64,000 bases of DNA from Eretmocerus hayati (taxonomy: Eukaryota > Arthropoda > Insecta > Hymenoptera > Aphelinidae): contig CM056744.1 of the NCBI GenBank assembly GCA_029851415.1, forward strand, positions 9,741,268-9,805,267, given 5' to 3'. Position numbers and translations under genes: made by a program. This document shows positions 47,660 through 59,391 of the stretch, one piece after another. Every line of letters begins with the position of its first letter. The stretch's first letter is position 1. The notes beneath the pieces were generated by a model. The model ran no database searches and was not told where the DNA came from. It saw nothing but the letters and a program-made list of their open reading frames with translations.

Positions 47660-50600
47660 GTTTGCATAGACTATTCATAGCATTTGAGTAGCATTTATGT
47701 AGCTCATGTGTAGTGCACCATGCATGGTCTACACTAATTTTGTCGGTTGGATTTTTTATGCGTGTTACTGTACCAGCTAACGACTGGGCTGAGTTTTGAC
47801 GTGGAGCTGACTTGGTGCAACTAAGATTTGATGTTCTGGAGGCTGGATATCGTGCGTGGGTGGCTGGATTGACAGCATCATTGTATCTCGCATGTCTCGT
47901 GCTTTGCATAGTCCCTCACGGAGTATGAAAAAGCCCAGCTATGCGAACGGAACAAGTTAATTTTTCATGTTCAATCTTCGATGCAGGGTGGTCATCATCA
48001 ACAGGCATCTTGAGAATACTAAGTTCGGATCTGAGGATGTCCAGCCGATCTGGCCCGTGACGCGTGAGTGGCTGCGGGGGTGGAGGCGTGATGGGATCAG
48101 AATCGAGGTTTAGATGCCGAGCAACGGTGTTTTAGGGGTATCTCGACGTCGCCGAACTCGAATTTGATATCGCCCAGCCTCCAAATCGTGATGCGGGGGC
48201 GAGTATGAGTGCGGGGGTGGAGGCGCGCTGCGAGCAGAATTGAGCTTTAGATATCGAGAAAAGGTGATTTAAGAATAAAACGAGGTCGCTGAGCTCGGAT
48301 GTGATATCGCCGAGCCTCCAAATCGTGATGCGGGGGCGAGTGCGGAGGTGGTGGCATAATTTCATCAGAATCGAGCTCTAGGAGCCTAAATATGATGTTT
48401 TAGGGGTATTTCGAGGTCGCTGAAATCGAATATGATATCACCGAGGCTCCAAATCGTGACGTGGGGGCGGGTGCGGAGGTGGTTCCACAGATCCATCAGA
48501 ATCGAGCTTCAGGGACCCAGAAATGATGTCTTCGGGGAGTTTCGAGGCCGCTGAGCTCGATTCTCAATGAATTGTGCCACCACCCCGGACCCGCCCCCGC
48601 ATTGGAATTTGGAGGCTTGGCGATATCAAATTCGAGCTCAGCGACCTCGAAATACCCCTAAAACATTATATTGTGGCTTCTGGAGCTCGAATTTGATGGA
48701 ATGGTGACACCACTCCCGCACCCGCCCCCGCATCACGATCTGGAGGTTTGGTGATATCAAAGTGGAGCTCAGCGACCTCGAAATACCCCTAAAACAACAT
48801 ATTTGGCGCCTGAAGGTCAAATTTGATGGAATTGTGCCACCACCCCGCACCCACCCCCGCATCAAAATTTGGAGGCTTGGCGATATCAAATTCGAGATCA
48901 GCGACCTCGAAACACACCTAAGACATCATTCCTGGGGCCCTGGAGCTCAATTTTGATGGAATGGTGCCACCACTCCCGCACCCGCCCCCGCATCGCTATT
49001 TGAGGGCTCGGTGATATCAAATTCAAACTCAGCGACCTCGAAATACCCCTAAAAGATCATTTTTTGGTCCTTGAAGGTCAAATTTGATGGAATTGTGCCA
49101 CCACCCCGCACCCACCCCCGCATCAGAATCTGGAGGCTTGGCGATATCAAATTCGAGATCAGCGACCTCAAAACACACCTAAGACATCATTCCTGGGGCC
49201 CTGGAGCTCAATTTTGATAGAATGGTGCCACCATATCCCGCACCCGCCCCCGCATCACGATCTGGAGGTTTCGGTGATATCAAAGTGGAGCTCAGCGACC
49301 TCGAAATACCCCTAAAACAACATATTTGGCCCCAGAAGGTTTAATTCGATGGTATGGTGCCGCCACTCCCGCACCCGCCCCCGCATAACTAGTTGAGGGC
49401 TCGGTGATATCGAATTCGAGCTCAGTGACCTCGAAATACCCCTAAAACATCAATTTTGGCCTCTGAAGGTTGAATTCGATGGAATGGTGTCACCACTCCC
49501 GCACCCGACCCCGCATTGCTATTTGGAGGTTCGGCGATATCACATTCGAGCTCAGTGACCTCGTTTTATCCTTAAATCACCATTTCTCGATATCTAAAGC
49601 TCAATTCTGCTCGCAGCAAGTGCCTCCACCCCCGAACTCATACTCGCCCCCGCATCGCTATTTGAGAGCTCGGTGATATCAAATTCGAGCTCAGCGACCT
49701 CGAAATACCCCTAAATCATTATTTTCTGGCCCCTGAAGGTCGAATTTGATGGAATGGTGCCACCCCCCCCCCCCGCAGCCGCACCCGACTCGCTATTCGG
49801 AGCCTCGGTGATATCAAATTCGAGCTCAGCACCCTCAAATCACCCCTAAAACATCATTTTTTGGCTCCTGGATCTCGAATTTGATGGAATTGTGCCACCA
49901 CCTCCGCACTCGCCCCCGCACCGCCATTTGGAGGCTCGGTGATATCGAATTCGAGCTCAGCGACCTCGACATACCCCTAAAACATCATATCTCGGCTCCT
50001 GGAGCTCGAATTTGATTTAATTGTGCCACCAACCCCGCACCCGCGTCCGTATCACGATCTGGAGTCTCGGCGATATCACATTCGAGCTCAGCGACCTCCT
50101 TTTCTCGATATCTAAAGCTCAATTCTGCTCGCAGCGCGCCTCCACCCCCGCACTCATACTCGCCCCCGCATCGCTATTTGAGAGCTCGGTGATATCAAAT
50201 TCGAGCTCAGCGACCTCGAAATACCCCTAAATCATTATTTTCTGGCCCCTGAAGGTCGAATTTGATGGAATGGTGCCACCCCCCCCCCGCAGCCGCACCC
50301 GACTCGCTATTCGGAGCCTCGGTGATATCAAATTCGAGCTCAGCATCCTCAAATCACCCCTAAAACATCATTTTTTGGCTCCTGGATCTCGAATTTGATG
50401 GAATTGTGCCACCACCTCCGCACTCGCCCCCGCACCGCCATTTGGAGGCTCGGTGATATCGAATTCGAGCTCAGCGACCTCGACATACCCCTAAAACATC
50501 ATATCTCGGCTCCTGGAGCTCGAATTTGATTTAATTGTGCCACCAACCCCGCACCCGCGTCCGTATCACGATCTGGAGTCTCGGCGATATCACATTCGAG

Positions 50601-51216
50601 CTCAGCGACCTCCTTTTCTCGATATCTAAAGCTCAATTCTGCTCGCAGCGCGCCTCCACCCCCGCACTCATACTCGCCCCCGCATCACGATTTGGAGGCT
50701 GGGCGATATCAAATTCGAGTTCAGCGACGTCGAGATACCCCTAAAACACCGTTGCTCGGCCTCTAAAACCTCGATTCTGATCCCATCACGCCTCCACCCC
50801 CGCAGCCACTCACGCGTCACGGGCCAGATCGGCTGGACATCCTCAGATCCGAACTCAGTATTCTCAAGATGCCTGTTGATGATGACCACCCTGCATCGAA
50901 GATTGAACATGAAAAATTAACTTGTTCCGTTCGCATAGCTGGGCTTTCTCACTCCCTGAGGGACTATGCAAAGCATGAGACATGCGAGATACAATGATGC
51001 TGTCAATCCAGCCACCCACGCACGATATCGAGGCTCCAGAACATCAAATCTTAGTTGCACCAAGTCAGCTCCACGTCAAAACTTAGCCCAATCGTTAGCT
51101 GGTACAGTAACACGCATAAAAAATCCAACCGACAAAATTAGTGTAGACCATGCATGGTGCACTATACATGAGCTACACAAATGCTACTCAAATGCTATGC
51201 ATAAGTCTATGCAAAC
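47660..51216. mobile_element. Large foldback element with GC-rich satellite core
   Basis: Terminal inverted repeats of at least 700 bp (from GTTTGCATAGACT at 47660 and its complement ending at 51216) enclose a tandem array of a ~130-bp unit. The unit contains the landmarks CACCCGCCCCCGCATC, GATATCAAATTCGAGCTCAG, CGACCTCGAAATACCCCTAA and GAATTTGATGGAATGGTG. Units lie in one orientation up to about 48555 and in the opposite orientation after it, about 20 units in all. No clear target duplication was found. The layout resembles Drosophila foldback (FB/Galileo) elements, which also have repeat-filled terminal repeats, but no sequence kinship is claimed. Repeated short frames inside are by-products of the array. 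Confidence 0.8.
49600..50640 (+). repeat. 514-bp higher-order repeat in the satellite
   Basis: Two consecutive blocks, about 49610-50120 and 50125-50640, match almost base for base with a 514-bp offset, that is, four ~130-bp units. The near-identity points to recent unequal exchange or gene conversion inside the element. Confidence 0.75.
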
Positions 51217-52042
51217 CTTTTTCATATGGGATCGTTTATCAGTTCTTTGATATTTATTCATGAAAATTACTGTTACTATTCCCTTTGAGTATTACAAATT
51301 TAATCCGGTATTTCTTGAGTTTGCTGATAGAATATTTTATGCTGTTATCGACATCATTTTGATGCTAAGCAGCGCTTTTTGTAAAACTGCTTTGGTCCCC
51401 TTCCGTATCACTTTCTTGGACTTTCCAACTACTCGAGTATAGACATAGTAAGAGCTTGCAAAGAATTCAAAAGTTTTTGAAAAACCCAAAGATTGAATGA
51501 TATCCACGTTTATGAAGAATATTGTCCAAGTGAAAGTACCACTGTTGAACAATCTTTGTTAGTTGACTGATGACGATTCGTAGATGAAGTCTGATTCCGT
51601 TCTGAAAAAACTATGAAAATTCGGAAAATAGCACAAAATTGTTTCCATTATCAGAGTTTTTCTATTTCAGAATTATCACTCTAAGGAAAATATTGTCAAA
51701 ATGATTCCAAAAGACTTTATAATGCACAAAACCAATGATGCATCTGACTATGAGCCTCAAAATGTTTCCACCTGAATTCACCCGAGATCGTTTAACTTCC
51801 TGAAATTCATCTAGAAATTAATATTTGAAACTTTTCATGTTCAATTGAGATTTTAATACATACTATCCAATTTTGGAGATATCGCAATACAAGAGATAAC
51901 AACCAGGAGAAATTGATAAGAGGGTTACTCAAACACACGTGTTTTTTAATTAAGTATCAGGTGTACTTCAGTGATTTTTGGTACTATGAAATGATCGAAA
52001 AGATTGATTAAACGAACACTCATACATTTCGATTCTACAGGA
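51217..52042. other. Intergenic upstream of the 52-kb secreted gene
   Basis: No element ends or conserved frame are recognised. It should hold the promoter of the gene starting at 52043, but no TATA box stands out. Confidence 0.35.
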
Positions 52043-53986
52043 ATGGATTTTTATAAATTATTTTTCATCAGAAAAATGGGACGTAAAATTGCACAAGTCC
52101 ATTCGATATTATTCATAGTGTTTATAATACTTGAGGTATCAATAGCATCAGAAGGGCCAAAATATGGAGATAGCATCGAGTATACGGCGAAAATTCTTTT
52201 GAGATCAGTCGAATATTTGAGAGAGGAGCTAAATTCAATCTTCAAACATATACTATCATCACAGAATTCAATTTCGAGGTATCGTGAGCAAATTCGATAT
52301 ATTGTGGATAATAATGACAAGATAAACAATACAGTGGTGAGTTGAGAAAATGCAAACGAAATTCGATGTAACGATTTTTCACGCTGAAAATACATAAATT
52401 TATCATTAAATCCAGATATCCCTGTATAACTACACGTTGGCTGGGATAAACGTCGAACCTTGTCAACAAAATTTCTATCGTCAAGTACATTTATTGATAA
52501 ATTCAACCGAGCACAGTTTTACAACAGCTGCTCTGCGACGCGTTGACAATTTTGAAAAAGAATTACAAGATTTTAAGAGGGTACGTAATTTTTTTATTAC
52601 CTAAAAACTATCTTAAGGATCACAGTGCTCTTGAAGCACGCCTATATTTGCCTGCCGACCGCAAATAGAATTCTTGGTGGATACGGTGTGGGTTCGGGGC
52701 ATCTGCGGGATCACAATCCAACAAGGATTCAAATGGCCACTTGGTCCGTGTTTGGGGGAAAATGGAAAAGAGGTGTTTTTTTCAACACCTTTCATTTGTT
52801 TACTCTCGATAACTGGAAAGTACCGCATTTCGTTGAAAAATGTGTGGAGCAACAGTTTTAAGGCAAGTCTGCCGCCATTTTGAATTTTTTCTCTTTTCAT
52901 TTCTATGAATTTTTTCTCCATTGCGCAATTCTGACGTGCATTTTATTGATGCATACAAAATTCCATGTGATTTAGCTCAGTAAAACTCCAGATATTTCCA
53001 GAACGGATTTTATTGGTCTATCCTATTATAAGACATGGCGACTGGCTACGGGCTCGCCTCGGGCTCGCGTTACCAGCAGCCTGCAAAAGATAACAAAAAA
53101 AACGGTGTCAACTCAAATTAACAAATTTTGGACAAGACCCATATTTTTTCTGAATGCAATCAGAACCGACAAACATCACGAAAAAATTTTAATTTTGTAT
53201 AAAAACACGTCAATAACGGAAACAGGTGGCCCTATATGAAAAAATGTGTGGGAATATTTTCTGCTTGTTCTTGAGAGATCTACAGTAAATTTTCCACTCA
53301 ATTCTCGATAAAATGTATTCCCTTCGAGTTATGGGGTTAAAACCGTGGAAAATAATGGTAAAATATGAATTTTAGCCGAAAATACGCCAATAATGGAGAC
53401 AAAAGGCACCATATGAGAAAATGGGTGAAAATTCATTTTTCAAGGAAATGCGATCCCTTTGATTTATCGAGGTCAGAAAATTGAAAAAAGTCCTCGCCCT
53501 TTTCTACTCTTCTCATGAACGCGCCGAGTGGCGATTTTGATTCTTGTTATAGATTATGATCTCACAAATGCCGCTAATCAAATCCAAAAAAAAATCCCCT
53601 TTGCGCGTAGTCGGCAGTCAGATATAGACTTGCTTCAAAAAGGCCGTGAGATATTACAAAATTAAAATAATTAAATGTGTTTCCTTTCTCCTCAGATTTT
53701 AGATAATATTGATTACTCTTTGAGATTCAACACGAAAGCTGAAATAGCAAGTTGTGCACATGATGACAAGACGTGCAACATTACGACAACGTTTCCGTTC
53801 CAATTGGAGGAAAAATTTAAAACGGTCGGCTATCAGAACTATTACGCCAAGACTGTGATGGGCACATTACTCGAGGAAACGGAATATGCTATTATCAAGC
53901 CGCAAATAGTATCCATAATTGGACAAAATGAAAAGTGTATTTTAGAATTATTTAACAATCGCAATGTATCATTGGCATTACATTAA
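52043..53986 (+). CDS. Secreted protein of unknown family, 249 aa, three exons
   Basis: I join 52043-52336, 52416-52580 and 53696-53986 (donors GTGAGT and GTACGT; acceptors TCCAG and TTTCTCCTCAG). All junctions are in phase 0 and the frame stays open to TAA at 53984-53986. The N-terminus MDFYKLFFIRKMGRKIAQ... leads into a hydrophobic core (HSILFIVFIILEVSIAS), a good signal peptide; the second Met at 52076 may be the real start. The mature chain of about 213 residues begins with a long helix-like, coiled-coil-prone stretch in exon 1. It has four cysteines (one in exon 2, three in exon 3) and several N-glycosylation sites (NNT, NST, NIT, NVS). I recognise no domain. AATAAA follows at 54060-54065. 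Intron 2 (1.1 kb) holds repeat-like sequence. Confidence 0.7.
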
Positions 53987-54059
53987 TGATTTTTATCATC
54001 TGTTTTCATCCATAAATAATTGCGATAGGTATAGTGGAACATTTTCACTTAACTATAAA

Positions 54060-54065
54060 AATAAA
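54060..54065 (+). terminator. Polyadenylation signal of the 52-kb secreted gene
   Basis: AATAAA lies 75 bases after the stop codon, which supports this stop as the end of the gene. Confidence 0.5.
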
Positions 54066-54695
54066 ATTTTTGACTTCCAAAATACGACAAACTACTTTTA
54101 TGATAGAATATTTTGAGTTAAGTACAAGGGGGACGGGGGCGGGGAATTGGTCATAGAGAAGGAGTAATTTTCCTTAATACATTTTTGGAGACTAGTCTTG
54201 CGAAACCTGCAAAAATCAGCACAGAAATTTCTTCCAGTTGAGCAAGTATTGAGGAATTAGAATGAGACTCGGTTCAATTAAGCGAGTGTAATTATAAGAA
54301 AGTGGTACTTGAATGAATTTCTTAATCCTCGTCTTAATCTCTAACTAAAAGGAAAGACAAACATACGCGTACATATTTCATGATAATTTGACTACCGTAG
54401 AATCAATTCTGAATCCTGTTAAGATTCTTCCTGGGTTGAAGAACTTGAATATCATGAATTTATTTCAGAAGTAATGATACTTGAACACGACGAAATTTCT
54501 TGGATACACGAAAAATTGAAATATTACCGAAGATCTTTGATTGTCGAGATACTTCTTCTATGATCTCGATTCACAACATTTCATTTTCTACAAAATTGAA
54601 AAAGGCGAAGAACAGGAGTGTGGAAGCAATGTCAGAGTAGAATTTAGAGAGTCATTGAGACAATGTTAAATCTGAATTTGTCTTGAAAAACGTCG

Positions 54696-56032
54696 TTAAC
54701 ACGTTCACTGCGATGTGCCCCACGGGTGCCGACCATGCGTCCTTCCCTGTGTGCGATGGGCCCCACCGGTGGGGCCCACTTTTTATCGAGTTGCAGCTTT
54801 CACTACACAGCGGAGACATATCCAATGGCTTATGTCGTAATTATTTTGTTGTAATGAACATGTGTACACAGCAGTTTCAGTATCGGACTTGATTTCGATG
54901 ATGAGTTCTGCTCAATCTCGGTTTTTTACATAGGTAGTTGTTCATTAAGGCGATGCGGTCACCATGCAAGCTGAAAACCATTCTCAACTTTCTCCGATTC
55001 TGTTGCGATTTTGGCTAAACGACGAGCGCACAAATATTTGTTATCATCTAACTTAGATTTGTTCGCTCTTCGTTGAGCCCAAATTGCAATAGAATCGGAG
55101 AAAGTTGGGAATGAAAATGTACGTATATTATAGGTTAGGAGGTCCCCGCGGCCGAGTTATTCCCACTTTTCTCCGATTCTCTTGTGATTTGGGCTAAGAG
55201 ACGGATTGAGGAATACAAGTTGGACAATAACAAGTATTCAACAACTCGTCTCACTCTTTGAATCATCAAACTTTTCATATAAGATGTATTTTCAAGGTCC
55301 ATGGTCGCGATGCACGGTGACCGCATCGCCTTAATCAGACGAGATCGAGGACGAGATCAATCGATGAGTAGCAGATCACGCCTATGAGATCGACGAGTTT
55401 TAACGTGTTTTAGCTCATTCAAAAACTCATTTCAAAACCTACAAACTGATTCAAAATACGTTAGAGAATGTCAAGCCTTACTCGAGTAATCGTCAAGAGA
55501 AAAGTTTAGGATGAATCGAAAATCGTTGGGTTCTTCCAGGAACAGCCTTGGCTCCATCTTACCTGTTACTATCATGCACTGTAACTCTCGAAATTCAAAC
55601 CAGAGAAGAGATTATTCCATTTGAATATCTGGTTTCAAACGCTACAAACATTTGAAATGCGTCAATGAGCCGCAGTCTAAGATCAGGCTTAGCAGTGCAA
55701 ATGAGTTGCAAGCGCGGCAAGAATATCGTCACAATTATTGTATGTCTGGAGGAGATATCAAAGTGCAGGTCCTTCTAGAGGCTGATAACATCTATTTTGA
55801 CGATTTGGTTGATACCCCTCATCACCCTACTGATGGATATTCTCAGCGTTATAGAAAATTTTTTGGGCCCCGCCGGTGGGGTCCACTCAATTTCATGGAA
55901 ATACTGTAAATAGATGCCAAACTGATGATTTTCCAAAAGGCTTGGCTTCCGAAAGTGCTGATACGCACATTTGTACTCTCTCGCAATCTAGACCGGAATC
56001 GCGATTTCGCCTTCGCAGTGAACCAGTGTTAA
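54696..56032. mobile_element. piggyBac-like non-autonomous element
   Basis: TTAA at both borders (54696-54699 and 56029-56032) encloses inverted ends CACGTTCACTGCGA and TCGCAGTGAACCAGTG. A TTAA target with a C-rich, GTTCACTGC-type end is typical of piggyBac-like elements. Subterminal GGTGGGGCCCAC (about 54769) and CGGTGGGGTCCAC (about 55875) recur near the two ends. The frames inside (54683-54892, 55652-55909) do not look like a transposase. Confidence 0.75.
54945..55334. mobile_element. Second TTAA-flanked MITE nested in the piggyBac-like element
   Basis: The ends read GGCGATGCGGTCACCATGCA and TGCACGGTGACCGCATCGCC, bounded by TTAA at 54945-54948 and 55331-55334. The interior has a hairpin built on CTTTCTCCGATTCT/AGAATCGGAGAAAG plus a further copy of the same motif. 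Nested inside 54696-56032, so it inserted later. Confidence 0.8.
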
Positions 56033-56500
56033 TCACAAGAAATTGATAGTAAATACAAATACCAGAATATGTATCCCAATATCATGCAAGACTTCACAGA
56101 TTCAGAAATTGGATGCTACTTGTCTGCACGAGAAAAAAATTACGAATGACAGAAATGTACTCAGTTGGATTGGGTGATTATGGGAGGAATATCTTCAAAT
56201 TCTTCCAAAGGTCGAAAATGGGACGATGACATTGAGAGGTTTTCGACGGGAATTGGAGTAGATTATTCGGAATTAAATGGATTATTGAGGAAAAGGTATC
56301 AAAAAAAAAAGCCTGAGAGGAAGTTGTCGAAAAATGGTATCTCTCTGAGCTAAGGCATCAACACTGGTGGATGATCATATGTCATTGTTCACGATCTATC
56401 TCTTATTGATGAATGAAAACCTCTCAATCAATCGATATCTTCAAAGGATTTTCATCCTTTTCTTCAAAAAAAGTTCCAAATCAATAGTATATTTCTGTAC

Positions 56501-56834
56501 TTACCAGGAGAGTGTTTCAGATCCGGGTCACGGATTTGGCTGAAACTTTGGAAATAGTCTCCTTTTAGCACCAAAAGATGAAACCCAAAATTATAGACCC
56601 TAACGCTCAAGCGTTTTTGAGCTACAGGCAAGGACATTAGCATTGCAGGTATACCTATATGTATGATTTTTAACATTGGCCTATATGGGCAATGCTAATG
56701 TGATTGGCTGTAGCTCAAAAACGCTTGAGCGTTAGGGTCTATAATTTTGAGTTTCATCTTTTGGTGCTAAAAGGAGACTATTCCCAGAGTTTTAGCCAAA
56801 TCCGTGATCCGGATCTGAAACACTCTCCTGGTTA
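56501..56834. mobile_element. Foldback MITE, TTA target duplication
   Basis: Arms beginning CCAGGAGAGTGTTTCAGATC (56504) are answered by the complement ending CTCTCCTGG (56831), with TTA on both sides. The arms extend almost to the centre (AACGCTCAAGCGTTTTTGAG and its complement). A 3-bp TTA target fits PIF/Harbinger. Confidence 0.75.
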
Positions 56835-57068
56835 GAGCGTTAGTCCATTTTGAGCACTGGGGCAGTTTGTCTATAGAGCGAAGTGAGACAGAAATGTCCT
56901 CCAGAGCCGAAAATGGGGTTGCAAGCGGAATAGTGCAGATATATTTTTTCATTCCCTAAAATCGCATATGAATACGGTAATTTTTAAGAGGAGGTGCAAT
57001 CCCAACCTCGAAGTCCGGCCAAACGAACCGCGGAGGCTGAGAATCCATACTAACCTGTATCTATAGTA

Positions 57069-58201
57069 GGGTGGGCCGAAAAATGACTTTTTTTGAGAAT
57101 CGATACGGGCTAGTGCGCAAAAGTTAGGTTTCTATATGTAGATGTGAAAAAATTTTTGCTGGGCGCTAAGAAATGAGATTTTAAGTTCGAGCAAGAGCCA
57201 TCAAGCTTTTATCAAAATTAACGTAGATTTAAATAGGAATGTGCCTAATTCGGCACTTTTTTCTTCCTAACTTTGCTTGTATTTCTGGTGCATCTGAACA
57301 TTTTTGAACGTACTCTAGCTCATTTTAAAGCTTGTTTTGAAACCTACAAAATGAGCTAAAGTACGTCCAATTCCGACTAATTCAAGCCAATCTATCTCAA
57401 CTTTCCCAAAAAGTGATCATTATTAAAAATCCCAAAAATGGGGCGATTCTCCCTTCAAACTTTGCTTGTATTTCTGGTGCATCTGAACATTTTTCAACGT
57501 ACTTTAGTTCATTTTGAAGCTTGTTCCAAAACCTACAAAATGAGCTAAAGTACGTCCAATTTCGATCAACCCGAGCCAATCTATCTCAACTTTTCCATTT
57601 CAAGTTTTGAAAGGAGTGAGGCGGGAGGGGGAAGTCGCTTATTTTCGGATTTTTCAAAACTAATCACTTTTTAGAAAAATTGAGATAAATTGGCTCGGGT
57701 TGATCGAAATTGGACGTACTTTAGCTCATTTTGTAGGTTTTGGAACAAGCTTCAAAATGAACTAAAGTACGTTGAAAAATGTTCAGATGCACCAGAAATA
57801 CAAGCAAAGTTTGAAGGGAGAATCGCCCCATTTTTGGGATTTTTAATAATGATCACTTTTTGGGAAAGTTGAGATAGATTGGCTTGAATTAGTCGGAATT
57901 GGACGTACTTTAGCTCATTTTGTAGGTTTTAAAACAAGCTTTAAAATGAGCTAGAGTACGTTCAAAAATGTTCAGATGCACCAGAAATACAAGCAAAGTT
58001 AGGAAGAAAAAAGTGCCGAATTAGGCACATTCCCATTTAAATCTACGTTAATTTTGATAAAAGCTTGATGGCTCTTGCTCGAACTTAAAATCTCATTTCT
58101 CAGCGCCCAGCAAAAATTGTTTCACATCTACATATAGAAACCTAACTTTTGCGCACTAGCCCGTAATCGATTCTCAAAAAAAGTCATTTTTCGGCCCACC
58201 C
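57069..58201. mobile_element. Nearly perfect palindromic transposon, GGGTGGGCC ends
   Basis: The two arms of about 530 bp mirror each other around base 57635 with very few differences; TA flanks both ends (57067-57068, 58202-58203). The ends read GGGTGGGCCGAAAAATGACT and complement. Each arm has two copies of the hairpin module found in the AGGTAAGTG elements. Identical 60-codon frames on opposite strands (57397-57579 and 57690-57872) are a by-product of the symmetry. The near-identity of the arms suggests a young or recently converted element. Confidence 0.85.
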
Positions 58202-58203
58202 TA

Positions 58204-59162
58204 ATCTATAGTGGTTTCTTGGAAAAAACATTTTTTGTTCTATTTCATTTTTAATCTTGCTATACCATCAGCGGGTCGATAAACCCTTTTAACATGCTGT
58301 TTGGGATCACGAAAGGTACCTCCAAAAAATCTCAGACCGACCCATTGAGTTACATAGAACTAATTTGTATTTTTTTGGTCAAAATACCGAATTTCCTCTT
58401 TAAAATGCCTGAAACTCGATCGATTTCTCCGAAAAAATCTAAGGAATATTTTCTTGTTGAGATCGGAGAAATGCATCGAAAGTGGGAAAAATACCGTCAA
58501 AAAGTTGTTTGTTTGACTATTAATGATAATTTATTCGATTTCTTCCATTATTCCTTCACTATTCGATGTATTTTACGATTCAAACAAAAAAATCCCATCG
58601 ATTTCTCGAAAAAAAAGATCGGTCTGAATTTTTCTAGGAGCAAAATTCATAATTTTAAACGAGATCTGTTGAGGACGTTGCGAGATCCAGAACAAAACAG
58701 TAAACATTTTTTTTCTAAACTGATGACGCCATTTATTTATTGTATCGAGATAACACAAGGAGTACAGGTCTTCAGCCTCCTATGATTTTTAGGCGAGACT
58801 TCAAGAGCTAGGGTTGAACCTCCCCTTAATCTTTCAAGATTGTCGAAAGTATTTCGTCACATGGAGAGAACATGATGGAAGTGTGAGAAAAATTTGGTTG
58901 AAATTCTTGAGCCAAAATGAAATATATAAAATAGTTTTTTAGAGTAGAAATACCTAGTTTTTAAACGTGGACATATCGATGGTCCCCTCTGACCCAATTT
59001 AAAATCAACCATAAATCCAATATCCATCAAAATCTGGGGCGGTAAGATGAGCAGTAAGAGAGCGATAGAGATCGAAGAAAAGTGGGCATCAAAATCATAT
59101 GTTTCGCTGCTTAATCAATATACATAACTCTTCATACGATCTATATTTACTCTTTATAGATG
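58204..59162. other. Intergenic, one unsupported 163-codon frame
   Basis: A plus-strand frame at 58294-58785 is the longest here. It is Lys/Phe-rich low-complexity sequence without a domain or splice context, so it is left unassigned. Nothing else was recognised. Confidence 0.3.
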
Positions 59163-59391
59163 TCAATTTGTTAGCTCGATCAATTTTCTACAGAATATGG
59201 GAAATGGGAGTTGAGGTAGTACTACTGTCGTAACCTCACTTTTCACAATGTTTGTTTGATGTGTTTGAACCTTCACCAGTCTATCCCAAATTCCGTCACA
59301 GGCTTCGCACCAGTCTGATTCTACTCTATTGAAAATTTCAAGAGCCTTAAGTTGGGGATCCCAGAAGTTTTTCCACAAGCAACCCAGGCCT
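59163..59391 (-). CDS. Possible terminal coding exon, unknown protein
   Basis: On the minus strand an acceptor (AAATGAAATTTCAG, ending at 59392) opens a 75-codon frame ending at TGA 59163-59165. The residues are hydrophilic and varied, with a WCEACDGIWDRL segment (two cysteines) and no low complexity, which looks more like coding than the surroundings. I could not find a convincing upstream exon at higher coordinates; a frame at 59395-59571 has no clear donor. Could be a chance frame. Confidence 0.25.

Noticed and set aside
48050..50900. CRISPR-like regular spacing
   Set aside because: Units are contiguous ~130-bp satellite repeats without unique spacers, and the setting is eukaryotic.
47990..50910. 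Repeated 60-90 codon frames on both strands
   Set aside because: They recur with the ~130-bp satellite unit and change frame between units; products of the repeat, not genes.
54683..55909. Frames in the piggyBac-like element as transposase remnants
   Set aside because: No DDD-type transposase or zinc-ribbon pattern is visible; they overlap terminal repeats and GC palindromes.
57397..57872. Identical 60-codon frames on opposite strands
   Set aside because: Mirror images created by the palindromic element.
58294..58785. 163-codon plus-strand frame
   Set aside because: Lys/Phe-rich AT sequence with no domain, no signal peptide, no splice context and internal repeated motifs; likely a chance frame or repeat remnant.
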